Origin: Arcicella sp.
GTDB taxonomy: Bacteria; Bacteroidota; Bacteroidia; Cytophagales; Spirosomataceae
Reading direction: 5' to 3'
Assembly (NCBI GenBank): GCA_025354645.1
Contig: JANXML010000334.1
Location: 1-44,086, forward strand
Length of the DNA: 44,086 nucleotides
Shown here: one piece after another, positions 24,179 through 33,985 of the stretch
How the letters are laid out: each line of letters begins with the position of its first letter
Position numbering within the stretch: the stretch's first letter is position 1
Translations under genes and position numbers: made by a program
The notes under the pieces: generated by a model
Told to the model about the DNA's origin: nothing
The model's database searches: none
What the model saw: the letters and a program-made list of their open reading frames with translations, nothing else

Positions 24179-25909
24179 TCAATTATTCTTCAATAATTTA
24201 TAAATTTTATCTAATTTTTCAACCACTTCTTTGTCTATATCTATAGATTCTACAGAATCAATTAACTCATAATAAGTTCTTTTAAAATTTTTCCCTTGCG
24301 AATTTAATAGATTCAAACGTTTATAAAATTCTGGAAAAATTCTGTCTAACCATTCGTCTGATAATTTAGCAGTTTCCCACCATTCATTCTCCAAGTCATT
24401 AAAATATAATCTTGGTGTAATGTCCTCTAAAACCTCACTCATTATCTTTGATAGATGTTCTTTGGATAAATGAATATATTTTTTTGACAAAGATTCGGCA
24501 TACTTAATTAAGACTTTTGGCTTGGCAAAATAATTTTCTAATTCTCTTTTACTCCAACACATCACTTCCATCACTTTGATATTTTCGGTGTCTTTATAAA
24601 TTTTATCAAATAGAGCAATTGCTTTTAGCTCAGGAAAAAACTCTTTCAATGACAGATATTTTTTGATGGCAGTTTTTGGAACATTGTCGTCTGTATAATC
24701 AAAATTGGCAAATTGCAAGATTGGATAAACAGGATGATTAAGTTTTAAAGCCAACTCCTGCAACATTAATCTATCTGTAATACCTTCTAAAAAAATAATA
24801 TGCCCTTTTGTCTTAGCTTGATAATAATAATCCCAACCAAATTTATTTAAGGAATCGTGCATGGCGTTAAGCATTTTAGAAGACGTATTTGTATTCAACT
24901 CAAACACTTCATTTTCAATCAATGCAATTACCTTTGACGTTCTTGTAGCTTCATTCAATACAACCTCCGAATGTGATGCAATCATGATTTGAGAGTTAGT
25001 TTCATTAGCCACTTCTCTAAGCACTTTAAAAACTTCTCGCTGTCTCACGACCTCTAAATGTGCATCAGGTTCGTCTAAAAGTAATATTGTGTTGGGATGT
25101 GAATACATATAAGCCAACAAAAGCAACAATTGCCGAAAGCCCGTACCTCCAGCAGAAATATCGTATTGAATTTTATTTTCAAAATAATCTAATTGAATTA
25201 ATCCCGTGGCTTTAATTAATTCAGGCTTTTGTAAATCAGCATTGAATAGTATTTTGATGTGTTTACAAAGGTTTTCCCAACTTTGTTTAGCTTCATAATT
25301 TTCATGTTTGGGTTGTTCAGGATACAAAATATCATAACATATATTTCGTAAAACTTCGGCTGTTTTACCTTCTCCCAACATTCTATCAATTGACCCTTGC
25401 GTTAATTTGTCTTCACTTGTTGATAATCCTGATGTGGGTTGTAAGAAACCGAAATGAACCCCATCATTGGATTCAAATATTTTCTTGATTTCTTCAAGCC
25501 CTTTTGTAATTCTGCAACTAAAAGATTCCTCATTGTAATAATAAAATTCTGCCTTACAAATCCATTTTACCCCGTTATTTTCTCCTTCTAATTCAATTTC
25601 TAATCTGATATGCTTAGGTTTCCCATCCACATGAAAAGTAGTTTTTTTATTTTTCCAAAGAGATTTTATGTCATCCACAGGACTATTTATTAGACTCTTT
25701 CTGTTTAAAGTAACCGCTTTATTGTTGTTAAGGCTCTTTCGTTTTTCAGCTTGTAAATAACTTGTAACACCTATTTCCCAAAGACATAATGCTTGAAAAA
25801 TAGTCGTTTTACCCCCATTATTTGGTCCAATGATTACAACAGAATTATCAAACTGAAAAGATATTTTATCCAGTTTTTTGAAATTATTGATGGTAATTTT
25901 ATGAATCAT
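24179..25909 (-). CDS. OLD-like AAA ATPase with Toprim-like C-terminus
   Basis: A 576-residue protein (ATG at 25909, start MIHKITINNFKKL; the longer frame uses TTG). The ABC-type ATPase spans residues 1 to ~330: Walker A GPNNGGKTT, signature-like SAGGTGFRQLLLLLAY, Walker B TILLLDEPDAHLE and the histidine switch ASHSEVVLN. The second half begins with IIFLEGITDRLML, a Toprim-like Glu motif, and continues to AIALFDK. It is therefore related to the OLD family of ATPase-nucleases, several of which act in anti-phage defence. No UvrD/GajB-like helicase or other defence gene is adjacent. It probably stands alone. Function is unproven. Confidence 0.82.
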   Translation of the reverse strand: MIHKITINNFKKLDKISFQFDNSVVIIGPNNGGKTTIFQALCLWEIGVTSYLQAEKRKSLNNNKAVTLNRKSLINSPVDDIKSLWKNKKTTFHVDGKPKHIRLEIELEGENNGVKWICKAEFYYYNEESFSCRITKGLEEIKKIFESNDGVHFGFLQPTSGLSTSEDKLTQGSIDRMLGEGKTAEVLRNICYDILYPEQPKHENYEAKQSWENLCKHIKILFNADLQKPELIKATGLIQLDYFENKIQYDISAGGTGFRQLLLLLAYMYSHPNTILLLDEPDAHLEVVRQREVFKVLREVANETNSQIMIASHSEVVLNEATRTSKVIALIENEVFELNTNTSSKMLNAMHDSLNKFGWDYYYQAKTKGHIIFLEGITDRLMLQELALKLNHPVYPILQFANFDYTDDNVPKTAIKKYLSLKEFFPELKAIALFDKIYKDTENIKVMEVMCWSKRELENYFAKPKVLIKYAESLSKKYIHLSKEHLSKIMSEVLEDITPRLYFNDLENEWWETAKLSDEWLDRIFPEFYKRLNLLNSQGKNFKRTYYELIDSVESIDIDKEVVEKLDKIYKLLKNN

Positions 25910-25933
25910 ACTATCGTATTTTAGGGTAAACAA

Positions 25934-25965
25934 AAGCGTCTGGCTGTTTCAACAACCAAACGCTT
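25934..25965 (-). terminator. Terminator of the DUF349 gene
   Basis: Imperfect inverted repeat (AAGCGTCTGGCTGTT with CAACCAAACGCTT). On the minus strand it is followed by TTTTGTTT. It lies between the DUF349 stop codon and the OLD-like ATPase start. Confidence 0.75.
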
Positions 25966-25990
25966 TATACTTTTTGCTGAAAGCCGACTA

Positions 25991-28282
25991 CTACTTCGCC
26001 AACTCCTTCAATTTCGCAATTTCCTTTTCAGTTGATTGAATTTTTGCTTCAACATCCTGACGAAATTTATCGGCATTCTTAGATTTTGCGAAAAATTCTA
26101 AGTTATTTCTATACGTTGCAATATCATTTTCAAGGTTCTGAATTTTGCGTTTTGCATCCGAATTTCCACCACCTGTATTGTTTGAGTTATAATCTCCTTT
26201 GTTTGAATTTGAATTATAATCTCTGTTTCCACCTCTATCATTGCCTCGGTCATTACGCTCAAAACGCTCATTTCTTCCACCGCTATTTCCACTTCTCTCT
26301 GGACGGTCGCCACGTGGAGGACGTGGGCTGTCGGTCATGGTTAATTGCTCTTTTTCTTTGCTCGACAATTTACCCATTGCACTCACATACTTGTTAATGG
26401 CGTTGATATAACGTTTCCCAATGGTCTGCATATCTTTCTTTGGCACAAAACCAATGGCAGACCATTCAGACTTAAATTCTGATAAACGAGCGGTATTTGC
26501 ACCTTCTACCGATTCTGCCTCGATGGTGTCACAAAGAGCGGTTTTCTTTTCTAAATTTGCTTCAAAATCTTTCTCAACGTGTTGATTCTTAGCACGTTTT
26601 GCGTTAAAGAACGCATCGCAAGCCGTTTTGAATTTCTCATAAATTGAATCTTTATCTTTCTCTGGAACATGACCAATTTCACGAAATTCTTTTTGTAAAC
26701 GAATCACAGTATTAGTTGCTTCCTGCGAATCGTCTGCACTTTCTAACAATGCCTCAACCTCAACAATAATTGCCGTTTTAGCCACTAAATTTTCATCACG
26801 TTTTGATTCTAAAACTTTGAAGAATTCAGTTTTATTACGGAAAAAAGTTTTAATATCTGCCCAAAATTTATCACTCAATTCTTTACCCTTTTCTTTTGGC
26901 ATAAAACCTTTAATAGCGTTCCATTGGTCTTGAAGAGCCAAAAGTGCTTTTGTACGGTCGTTCCATTCCGTAATGGTTGTTGAATTAAACGTTGAAAAAG
27001 GTTCAATCAATTCAGCAATTGCCAATTTCAAAGCATATACTTGTTCGGCTTCAGCTTTTGAAACTTCTCCTTGTTCACGGCGTTTACCATAAATCAAATC
27101 CAAAGCATCTTTTACTCGTTGCCAAATCAGTTCATTCTCTTCTTTTGGAGCGGGTCCAACGTGTTTATATTCTTCAAAAGCTGCAACGGCTTCATCCAAC
27201 ATTTTGCCCGTAACTGGCTCTGTTTTGGAGGCTTCCGAAATTTTTTCAATCTTGGTACAAAGATCAATTTTTTGTTGAAGATTACGCTTGCGATCGAGTT
27301 CTAATAACTCAAAATAAATACTTCTATTACTGTAAAATCTATCAACTAAGGCGTGGAAAGTTTGCCATAACGTATTATTATGCGGAGAATTAACATTCCC
27401 TGCGGCTTTCCATTCATCTTGAATTTTTTTGAAATCATTAAAGCCCGTTTTGATGTGGGCAGGGTCTGAACTGTCTTCGCTTTCAACGAGTGTACGCAAA
27501 CGATTAATCAATTCGGTTTTTTGATTGAAGTTTTTATCCTTTTCTTTCTCAATACTTTGGAAATATTTTGAACGCTCATCTTTCAACCCTTTGAAGAGTT
27601 TATCGAATTGCTCAACGTCAGCATCAAATTTAAAGTCAAACCCTTCCTCAGAATCTTCGTTTGCTTCTTTGAATTTAGCTAACGCTTCTGCTTTTTCGTT
27701 AGCTTTAATTTGCTCAAATAATGGGCGAACTTCTTTTAAGGTATCTTCTGAACGTCTGAAAGTACCAACTGATGGATTTTCTTTCACCTCAGCCATCACT
27801 TTTTCTAAAATGGCAACAAAATCTTTTTTGCTGTAATTAGAATAATCAACAGCTTCAGTTTCAATTTGAGCAACAATTTCTTCCGAAGGAGCAGCTTCAA
27901 TTGCCATTTCAATTGGTGCTGAAACTTCTGAGATTGGCTCTGGCGTTGATTCCTCAACAGGGTCAGAAACTGGGTCTGATTTTTCAACTTCAGATTCAGA
28001 AACTGGCTCTGGCGTTACTTCTTCTACGGGTGAAGGCATTTCAGTAAATGGCTCTGGTGTAGTTTCTTCAACTGTTTCTGTTACTTCAGCAACTGGCTCA
28101 GAAATTGATTCTTCAAGAGATTCAGTCGTTTCAGCAACAAGTTCAGTAATTGTTTCTTGTATTGGTTCAGGGGCTTCCGATGCCTCGCTTACTGGTGAAT
28201 CTACTTGCTCAGTAGATTCAGTTGTCTCGATAGCATTTGCTTCGATTTCTTCTTTAATTTCTTTTGCTTCTTCGTTAATCAT
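25991..28282 (-). CDS. DUF349 repeat protein with acidic N-terminus
   Basis: A 763-residue protein of the DUF349 family, whose function is not established. Residues ~10-150 are a low-complexity Glu/Pro/Ser/Val stretch with repeats of the type E-P-(V/I)-(A/S)-E. From ~190 to 640 there are several ~75-residue DUF349 helical repeats, each with a W-x-x-(I/A)-G-x-(V/M) element such as EFREIGHVPEKDKDSIYEKF, EWSAIGFVPKKD and EWKAAGNV. The segment ~645-710 is Gly/Arg/Asn-rich (RGDRPERSGN) and may bind RNA. A final coiled coil (residues ~715-763) has Lys and Glu heptads. No signal peptide or membrane segment is present. Confidence 0.88.
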   Translation of the reverse strand: MINEEAKEIKEEIEANAIETTESTEQVDSPVSEASEAPEPIQETITELVAETTESLEESISEPVAEVTETVEETTPEPFTEMPSPVEEVTPEPVSESEVEKSDPVSDPVEESTPEPISEVSAPIEMAIEAAPSEEIVAQIETEAVDYSNYSKKDFVAILEKVMAEVKENPSVGTFRRSEDTLKEVRPLFEQIKANEKAEALAKFKEANEDSEEGFDFKFDADVEQFDKLFKGLKDERSKYFQSIEKEKDKNFNQKTELINRLRTLVESEDSSDPAHIKTGFNDFKKIQDEWKAAGNVNSPHNNTLWQTFHALVDRFYSNRSIYFELLELDRKRNLQQKIDLCTKIEKISEASKTEPVTGKMLDEAVAAFEEYKHVGPAPKEENELIWQRVKDALDLIYGKRREQGEVSKAEAEQVYALKLAIAELIEPFSTFNSTTITEWNDRTKALLALQDQWNAIKGFMPKEKGKELSDKFWADIKTFFRNKTEFFKVLESKRDENLVAKTAIIVEVEALLESADDSQEATNTVIRLQKEFREIGHVPEKDKDSIYEKFKTACDAFFNAKRAKNQHVEKDFEANLEKKTALCDTIEAESVEGANTARLSEFKSEWSAIGFVPKKDMQTIGKRYINAINKYVSAMGKLSSKEKEQLTMTDSPRPPRGDRPERSGNSGGRNERFERNDRGNDRGGNRDYNSNSNKGDYNSNNTGGGNSDAKRKIQNLENDIATYRNNLEFFAKSKNADKFRQDVEAKIQSTEKEIAKLKELAK

Positions 28283-28464
28283 GCGTGCTTTTCGATTTTG
28301 AGGTGGTTTGTGTTATGATTCCAACAAAATCGTTAATTTGAAAAATACATTTTAATCGGGTTTAACCCGCTGACATACATTAATTATTTGTGGTATTGTA
28401 ATTTCAATACAAAAATATGTAAAATACTGAGAGATACGTATAAATAGTAGTACAAATTTAATAT

Positions 28465-29790
28465 TCAACTTTTCCAACTAATCTTCAATTCTTTCGGATA
28501 ATAATTATTTATTCGATTCGGTAAAATTTTCGCCCAACCCAATCCAAAGTTTTCAAAAGTCATTAAAGACCAACCTTTTTGTGCTTGAGGGAAAGTAATG
28601 TCCTCTCTTCTTAAATAATTCAAGGCTTCTACTTCTGTTAATTCTACTCGATTTATATTATCAGAAAGGTACAAACTCAATGCCAATTGATAGTCGGGGA
28701 TTAAATCTTTGCCTGCAATTTTTCCCATTTTTACGCCCGCCTTACGGATGTGTAAGTAGGATTGCAAGACGTTTACTAAATATTCATGTTCAGAATTTAT
28801 CAAGAAAAATTCATCCTTAACATCATACCAATTATAATTATCAATTTCTTTTATCCAAGGTCTGAAAACCTCACGTTGTGTTCGGCGACTATTATTTTTG
28901 ATTGGTCTGCCCGAACGCACATACGTTTCTTTTTCAGAATTATTTTTTTTTAAGGCAGAAATGAAGAACCCTTCGCCTTTTTCGTTTGGATAAAATCGAA
29001 GGGGAGAAGAAAGAACAATTGCTCCATATTTCTCACAAATCCAATCCGTAACTTCCTCATTTTCAGTGGGTGAGTAGGAAGAAGTTGAGTAAATTAATAT
29101 TCCATCCTCCTTCAAACAAGCCCAAGCATCCGCAATAATTCGTTTTTGTTTTTGAGCAAAAAGTGCAACATTTTCTAATGACCAATCTTTTATGGCTTCG
29201 GGATTTTTACGAAATAATCCTGAACCTGAATTTGGTGGGTCGATTATTACCACATCAAAAAAGCCTGATAATTTCCCAAAATCCTTTGGGTCGTTGCTCG
29301 TAACGACGGTGTTCATCGTTCCAAGTTTAGTCATATTATCCGCTAAAATATCTGACCTCGTACTGATTACTTCGTTACTAACTAAAATAGATTCTGCGGA
29401 AATCAAACTGGCAACGTGGGTATTTTTACCACTCGGGGAAGCACATAAATCCAAAATGCGAAGATTTTTCGATAAATCAACCGTATTTTTCAATAGATAC
29501 TCCAAAGACATAGAATTCGCTTCTTGTATTGTATATGTTCCTGTATGAAAAAGTGGGTCTGCGTTAAAATTAGGAAGATTATTTACGTATTTTCCGTTTT
29601 TAGAGAAAGGAATATCATTCGCTTCGCTTGTTGTGGTCTGTGTCTCCAAAGACCACTCGCTTGAAATTTTGAAAGGATTTAGGCGTATTGAAATAGACGA
29701 ATTATCTTGCTCATGGGCTTGTGTGAAAGTTTCTAAATCGAAACCTTTTATACTTTGAAATGAATCAATTAATGCTTGGGGAATTCTCAT
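28465..29790 (-). CDS. RsmF/NSUN-like protein lacking both catalytic cysteines
   Basis: A 441-residue protein with the architecture of RsmF-type rRNA (cytosine-C5) methyltransferases: an N-terminal domain, a Rossmann methyltransferase (~80-280) and a PUA-like C-terminus (FGLGWAKILPNRINNYYP). Family anchors remain (GTYTIQEANSM, ILDLCASPSGKNTH, GLFRKNPEAIKDWS, GILIYSTSSYSPTENEEV). However, motif IV reads DPPNSGSG (residues 184-191), where the family has D-x-P-C-S-G. Motif VI reads S-T-S-S (235-238), where the nucleophile Cys of T-C should be. Asn187 and Ser237 therefore replace both cysteines. I checked these codons in the DNA (AAT and TCT). The protein is probably inactive as a C5 methyltransferase or has another role. 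Confidence 0.88.
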   Translation of the reverse strand: MRIPQALIDSFQSIKGFDLETFTQAHEQDNSSISIRLNPFKISSEWSLETQTTTSEANDIPFSKNGKYVNNLPNFNADPLFHTGTYTIQEANSMSLEYLLKNTVDLSKNLRILDLCASPSGKNTHVASLISAESILVSNEVISTRSDILADNMTKLGTMNTVVTSNDPKDFGKLSGFFDVVIIDPPNSGSGLFRKNPEAIKDWSLENVALFAQKQKRIIADAWACLKEDGILIYSTSSYSPTENEEVTDWICEKYGAIVLSSPLRFYPNEKGEGFFISALKKNNSEKETYVRSGRPIKNNSRRTQREVFRPWIKEIDNYNWYDVKDEFFLINSEHEYLVNVLQSYLHIRKAGVKMGKIAGKDLIPDYQLALSLYLSDNINRVELTEVEALNYLRREDITFPQAQKGWSLMTFENFGLGWAKILPNRINNYYPKELKISWKS

Positions 29791-29824
29791 TGCTTCAAAT
29801 TTACAAAGAAATTATGCAAGAAGA

Positions 29825-31153
29825 TTATTTTACCTTCGGAATCGTAATTATTTCAGTCTGCCTTCCGTCGATGTATCGAAAGCCTTTTTCGTCGAAGAAA
29901 CCGTCTTCTTCTAACATAATTCTAATGGTCTTTTTCCATTGTGGAATTTCAACGGCGGCATTTAATTCAATTGAAAAAGCCGTATTTGGATTTAATGGAT
30001 AATCACCACTGCCGATGGTTTTACCCTGATTATCCCACATCCCAATCGTGGGTCCTGCGGCGTGTCCGTGGTTACCGATGGGGTGGGTATAAATTGTACC
30101 GTTTAAGCCTTCTTTTTTGGATTGTTCCAACGCCTTTGCCAAAATTTCATTACCCGACATTCCCATTTTGAAATTATCCGTCAAGCAATTTTGTACTTGA
30201 TTCCCTTGTTTGAAGGCATTTTTTAAGAAATCAGGAGTGTCAGTTTCGTCCGCTCGTAATACGTAAGCGTGTTGTTGTTGGTCGGTATTGAGGCGTAAGT
30301 AAGTAATCCCAAAATCGCAATGCAACAAATCCCCTTGTTTAATAATTTGCTTGTTTGGACGTTTTGTAAAAGTTCTAAGGTGGTCGAAATTATCAGGGTC
30401 GGCTCGTTGAATGTCCACCGTTGGATGAAACCAAGTTTCCAAACCCAAATCCGTTACTCGCTGACGCATCCACCACACCACATCGTCCGTGGAAGTTACG
30501 CCTGGCTGAATGACTTTATCTGAAAATGCTTCTTGAATAATTTCGTGCGAGATTCTGCAAATTTGTTGGTAAATCGACATCTCTCTTTCTGTGCGAGTTT
30601 CCAACCAATTAACCGCCAAATTGGAGGCAGAAACCACTCTATTTTGAAACTGAGCGGGTAATTTGTCCATAAACTCTTCGTGTTCTGTATAAGTCAGACC
30701 GTCGGCATGGGCGTAATATTTTGAGAAATTGAGTCCGATTTTCTTAGGATTTTTGGCTTGAATGGTTTTCATCAACGCATCCCATTGGTCGGGATTGGTT
30801 TTTAAATCCCACTCACCTTTCAATAAATTCCCGACATCATAACGAGCAATCGCCAGCCGTTCAATGCCTTTTGTTCCGCCACTATCCGAGAAAACCATAA
30901 TTGTTCTCCGCCTTGCCGAAAGCCACACGGCGGGCAACATCGTTTTCATCACGGGGTCTTCGTTGTATTCTCGGGAAATCAAAATCCACATATCAATGCC
31001 TTCTTTACGCATCAATTTGGGCAAAAGATGCGTCATTTTATCTTCCAATAATTCATCAATAACGTCAGCTCTTTCACGCTCTGAAAGGATTTTGGGTTGG
31101 GCTATGGTGGTGAATGTAGTCAGGAGAATAAGGAAGGGGAGGAAGATTTTCAT
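29825..31153 (-). CDS. Secreted M24 family metallopeptidase (aminopeptidase P type)
   Basis: A 442-residue peptidase of the creatinase/aminopeptidase P fold. The N-terminus is a Sec signal peptide (MKIFLPFLILLTTFTTIAQP). Metal ligands are visible in order: Asp in HCDFGIT, Asp in LNTDQQQHAYV, His in GNHGHAAGPTIG, Glu in FSIELNAAV and Glu in RIMLEEDG. Residues ~25-180 match the N-terminal creatinase domain (GIDMWILISREYNEDP). It probably removes N-terminal residues ahead of proline in periplasmic peptides. The gene is within the minus-strand cluster between the RsmF-like gene and porZ. Confidence 0.9.
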   Translation of the reverse strand: MKIFLPFLILLTTFTTIAQPKILSERERADVIDELLEDKMTHLLPKLMRKEGIDMWILISREYNEDPVMKTMLPAVWLSARRRTIMVFSDSGGTKGIERLAIARYDVGNLLKGEWDLKTNPDQWDALMKTIQAKNPKKIGLNFSKYYAHADGLTYTEHEEFMDKLPAQFQNRVVSASNLAVNWLETRTEREMSIYQQICRISHEIIQEAFSDKVIQPGVTSTDDVVWWMRQRVTDLGLETWFHPTVDIQRADPDNFDHLRTFTKRPNKQIIKQGDLLHCDFGITYLRLNTDQQQHAYVLRADETDTPDFLKNAFKQGNQVQNCLTDNFKMGMSGNEILAKALEQSKKEGLNGTIYTHPIGNHGHAAGPTIGMWDNQGKTIGSGDYPLNPNTAFSIELNAAVEIPQWKKTIRIMLEEDGFFDEKGFRYIDGRQTEIITIPKVK

Positions 31154-31246
31154 GGAATTTATATTGTTGAATTCTGTAAATTTTTAATAATGCCATCAAA
31201 GTATATAAGCTAATCATTTTGATTTTTTATAATTGACTATTTTATT

Positions 31247-33226
31247 TCATTTCACCACTGCCAAACGACTCACCAATGTTTCTTCCCCTTTTTTATTAGC
31301 ACTAAAAATTAAATAAATGCCCGTCTCAACTCGCCCTCCCGATAAAGTTTTGCCATTCCAAACGGCTGTACCTCCATTGGCACGAGTTTCATACACTAAG
31401 TTTCCAGCAACGTCTGTAATTTTTACGAAGGCATTTTCTACTAACCCTTCAATACCAATTTGCCCCTCAAAATCTGGTCTGACAGGGTTTGGAAATACTT
31501 TTACGGCATTTTCATCTTGCTTTAAACTTCCTTCGGTTGCAATGCCACGATAAGAAACCATGCCTTTTGAAGTTCGTATATATACTTCGCCTGTATTAAG
31601 TTCGGCTGTGATGTATGAGATTTCGTTTGCGGGAAGGGGGGAATTATTTTCGTTAAAATTATTGACCAATTCCGTTCCGTCTGGACTGAATAAAAAGATG
31701 CCATTTTTTGTGCCAATCCATTTACGATTCCCTCCATCAATGGCAATGGAAGTTATTATTTCATTGCTTAAAAGCCTTCTACGTTCAAACACGGGCGTGT
31801 AAGCATCAAAATTCTTACCACTAAAAACGGCAGGTGGATTATCGAAAACCACAACGCCTTTGTCCGTTCCAACCCACATCTGTCCGTCTCGATCTAAGGC
31901 TAAACACTTTACATTATTAGTTGGTAAATTACCCACTCCAAAGCCTGAAAAAACAAATTGCCGTTGATTTTTTGGACTAATTACCAAAATACCCCCAAAA
32001 TTACCCCTTCTAATCCACCGATTACCATCCAAATCATTTACAATTGAATCTCGTCGGGTTTGATAGAGGGTATCCAAACTATTTGGGCTAAAACTTTTAT
32101 AATTTCCTTCTGAATTACTTAACAATCCATTTTTATAATCCGCAATCCAATATTTTCCAACTGACTCAGATTTAAGTTGTCGAGGTTGTTGAATTTTACT
32201 TTCATTAATTTTAGTAATCTGTAGATTGGTGTTATTTAAAATAATAATTGAATTCAGTGTTTTAATAAAATATTCTTGATTATTAACCATTTCAACGTCT
32301 TCAATTTTACTTGGGAACATCATAAAATTTCCGTATTTACCATTTTGATACGTAAAAATTTCGCCTAAATCAGAGGCTAAAATAATTCCATTTTGAAAAT
32401 TACTGATAGATAAGTTCTTGGCTATCAAGGTTTTCCAGTTACCAAAGAATTGAAGATTTATGTTTGAAGCAAATTTTGCTCCTCTAATACCTTGCGAAGT
32501 TGAAAGATAGATACTGTCAGACGTAAAAACTGTTTTATAAATATTGATTGAAGCACCATTATCCCCTAAATTTTGATAAGTTTCTTTAATATCTTGCTTA
32601 TCGACATCCAACAAAACCAATCCAAAATCATAAGCCAAATAAGCAATTTTGTCTTTGAATTGAATGTGATTTGCCGCTTTATTTCCTTGAATAGAGGCTG
32701 ATTCTTTTAGTAAAGAAATGTTGGTAATTTTGGCAGGTTCACCTTTTGCATTAACTTTGAGAAGGTCGATATTACCCGTTTGATAAGCAATAATTAATGT
32801 TTTCAATGATGAATTATAAGCAATTTTAGCAATGCCAGTTTCGATAAATCCATCAATTTTTGATAGTTTTACAGATTGTTTAGCTTCTATATCATAATAG
32901 AAAAAACCATTTTCTGTAACACCATAAATGTTCTTCTCAACAATTGCTAAGTCTTTGGCATTGAGATAGTTAAAGTGGGTTCGCCAGGTCCCTATTTGAG
33001 CATTAGCTTTTGGGATTAAGCAGTTTGCAGTAGGCAATAGGCAATATAAAAGGATAATTAATTTCGTCAGGCGGACGAACGTCAGGCGTTGGTTCGTTGC
33101 ATTTGTTGTCTTTGAACATTGAGACTTGCAGTTATACAACAGCGTAGAAAATTGTTGAATCAACTTAATTCTCCAATTCTTCAATTCCCAAATCCTTAAT
33201 TTTATAAATGAAAACACGTTCTGCAT
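31247..33226 (-). CDS. porZ: PorZ, type IX secretion system beta-propeller protein
   Basis: A 659-residue protein resembling PorZ, a surface component of the T9SS attachment complex. After the signal region ending PKANAQ the mature protein starts [20 protein letters not shown], the PorZ beginning. Two propellers follow, with repeats such as [23 protein letters not shown] and, in the second, [12 protein letters not shown] and W-I-G-T-K-N-G-I. The last ~85 residues ([12 protein letters not shown] through VSRLAVV) are a T9SS type A-like sorting domain. The ATG start overlaps the tdk end by 25 bases and gives about 75 residues before the cleavage site. Part of that leader is encoded by repeat arrays, so the true start is uncertain. 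Confidence 0.87.
   Translation of the reverse strand: MQNVFSFIKLRIWELKNWRIKLIQQFSTLLYNCKSQCSKTTNATNQRLTFVRLTKLIILLYCLLPTANCLIPKANAQIGTWRTHFNYLNAKDLAIVEKNIYGVTENGFFYYDIEAKQSVKLSKIDGFIETGIAKIAYNSSLKTLIIAYQTGNIDLLKVNAKGEPAKITNISLLKESASIQGNKAANHIQFKDKIAYLAYDFGLVLLDVDKQDIKETYQNLGDNGASINIYKTVFTSDSIYLSTSQGIRGAKFASNINLQFFGNWKTLIAKNLSISNFQNGIILASDLGEIFTYQNGKYGNFMMFPSKIEDVEMVNNQEYFIKTLNSIIILNNTNLQITKINESKIQQPRQLKSESVGKYWIADYKNGLLSNSEGNYKSFSPNSLDTLYQTRRDSIVNDLDGNRWIRRGNFGGILVISPKNQRQFVFSGFGVGNLPTNNVKCLALDRDGQMWVGTDKGVVVFDNPPAVFSGKNFDAYTPVFERRRLLSNEIITSIAIDGGNRKWIGTKNGIFLFSPDGTELVNNFNENNSPLPANEISYITAELNTGEVYIRTSKGMVSYRGIATEGSLKQDENAVKVFPNPVRPDFEGQIGIEGLVENAFVKITDVAGNLVYETRANGGTAVWNGKTLSGGRVETGIYLIFSANKKGEETLVSRLAVVK
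33012..33046. repeat. Heptad array (GGCAATA family) inside the porZ signal region
   Basis: Units GGGATTA, AGCAGTT, TGCAGTA, GGCAATA, GGCAATA. Read on the minus strand the array encodes [12 protein letters not shown], the hydrophobic stretch just before the PorZ cleavage site PKANAQ. An 8-base pattern TTCTCCAA, TTCTTCAA, TTCCCAAA at 33171-33194 also lies in the leader frame. Confidence 0.75.
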
Positions 33227-33780
33227 CTTGCTTCGTAGCTATCGGTTTCGCCCAACATTACTTGTTCTTGGGCGGGTGATTTGCGGTATGAATAATTTGC
33301 CACATCGCCACAAATCACACACACTGCATGAACTTTCGTGATGTATTCAGCAACTGCCATGAGTGCGGGCATAGGTCCAAAAGGTTTGCCTTGAAAATCC
33401 ATGTCTAAACCTGCCACAATGACTCTTTTTCCTTTATTAGCCAATTTATTTACAACCTCAACGATTTCAGAATCAAAGAATTGTACTTCATCAATTCCCA
33501 CAACATCACAGTCGCCCGAAAGCAACAAAATTTCTTGTGAAGCCTGAATTGGAGTGGAGCGTATAGACATTGAGTTGTGCGATACAATATTTTCGTCGTG
33601 GTAGCGAGTATCAAAAGCGGGTTTGAAAATTTCCACTTTTTGCTTGGCAATTTTTGCCCGATTCAATCGTCGTATAAGTTCTTCGGTTTTTCCAGAAAAC
33701 ATTGAGCCACAGACTACTTCAATCCAGCCTGTGCGTTTTTCGTTTTGTTGATGTTGGTTATGATAGGGTTCAATAAACAC
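33202..33780 (-). CDS. tdk: Thymidine kinase
   Basis: A 192-residue type II thymidine kinase, phosphorylating deoxythymidine in nucleotide salvage. It begins with a GTG codon (33780-33778) giving MFIEPYHNQ, which fits the usual M-F-(L/I)-E-P start of Bacteroidota homologues. There is no other start before the P-loop. Motifs: Walker [35 protein letters not shown] (catalytic Glu), [15 protein letters not shown], and zinc cysteines C-V-I-C-G and C-R-T-C. Its 3' end overlaps the porZ start, so the two are probably cotranscribed. Confidence 0.95.
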   Translation of the reverse strand: MFIEPYHNQHQQNEKRTGWIEVVCGSMFSGKTEELIRRLNRAKIAKQKVEIFKPAFDTRYHDENIVSHNSMSIRSTPIQASQEILLLSGDCDVVGIDEVQFFDSEIVEVVNKLANKGKRVIVAGLDMDFQGKPFGPMPALMAVAEYITKVHAVCVICGDVANYSYRKSPAQEQVMLGETDSYEARCRTCFHL

Positions 33781-33985
33781 TTTTGATGAATTTTAAAATA
33801 AAAACTGTCCACGAAGATACAAGATTTTGATGGAGCGATAATAGAAAATTTATCATTAAAGTAAATATTTTCTAAATTCAGTAAAATCATCAATAAGTAC
33901 AATAAAACAATATTTAATTTGACTATTCAAAGATTAATTAGTAGTTTTGACTTTATCATTAACTCAAAAAAATCACTAAAATCAC

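Noticed and set aside
26086-27304. Several + strand open frames of 73-103 codons
   Set aside because: Antisense shadows of the DUF349 gene, with compositions rich in Phe, Leu and His typical of such shadows.
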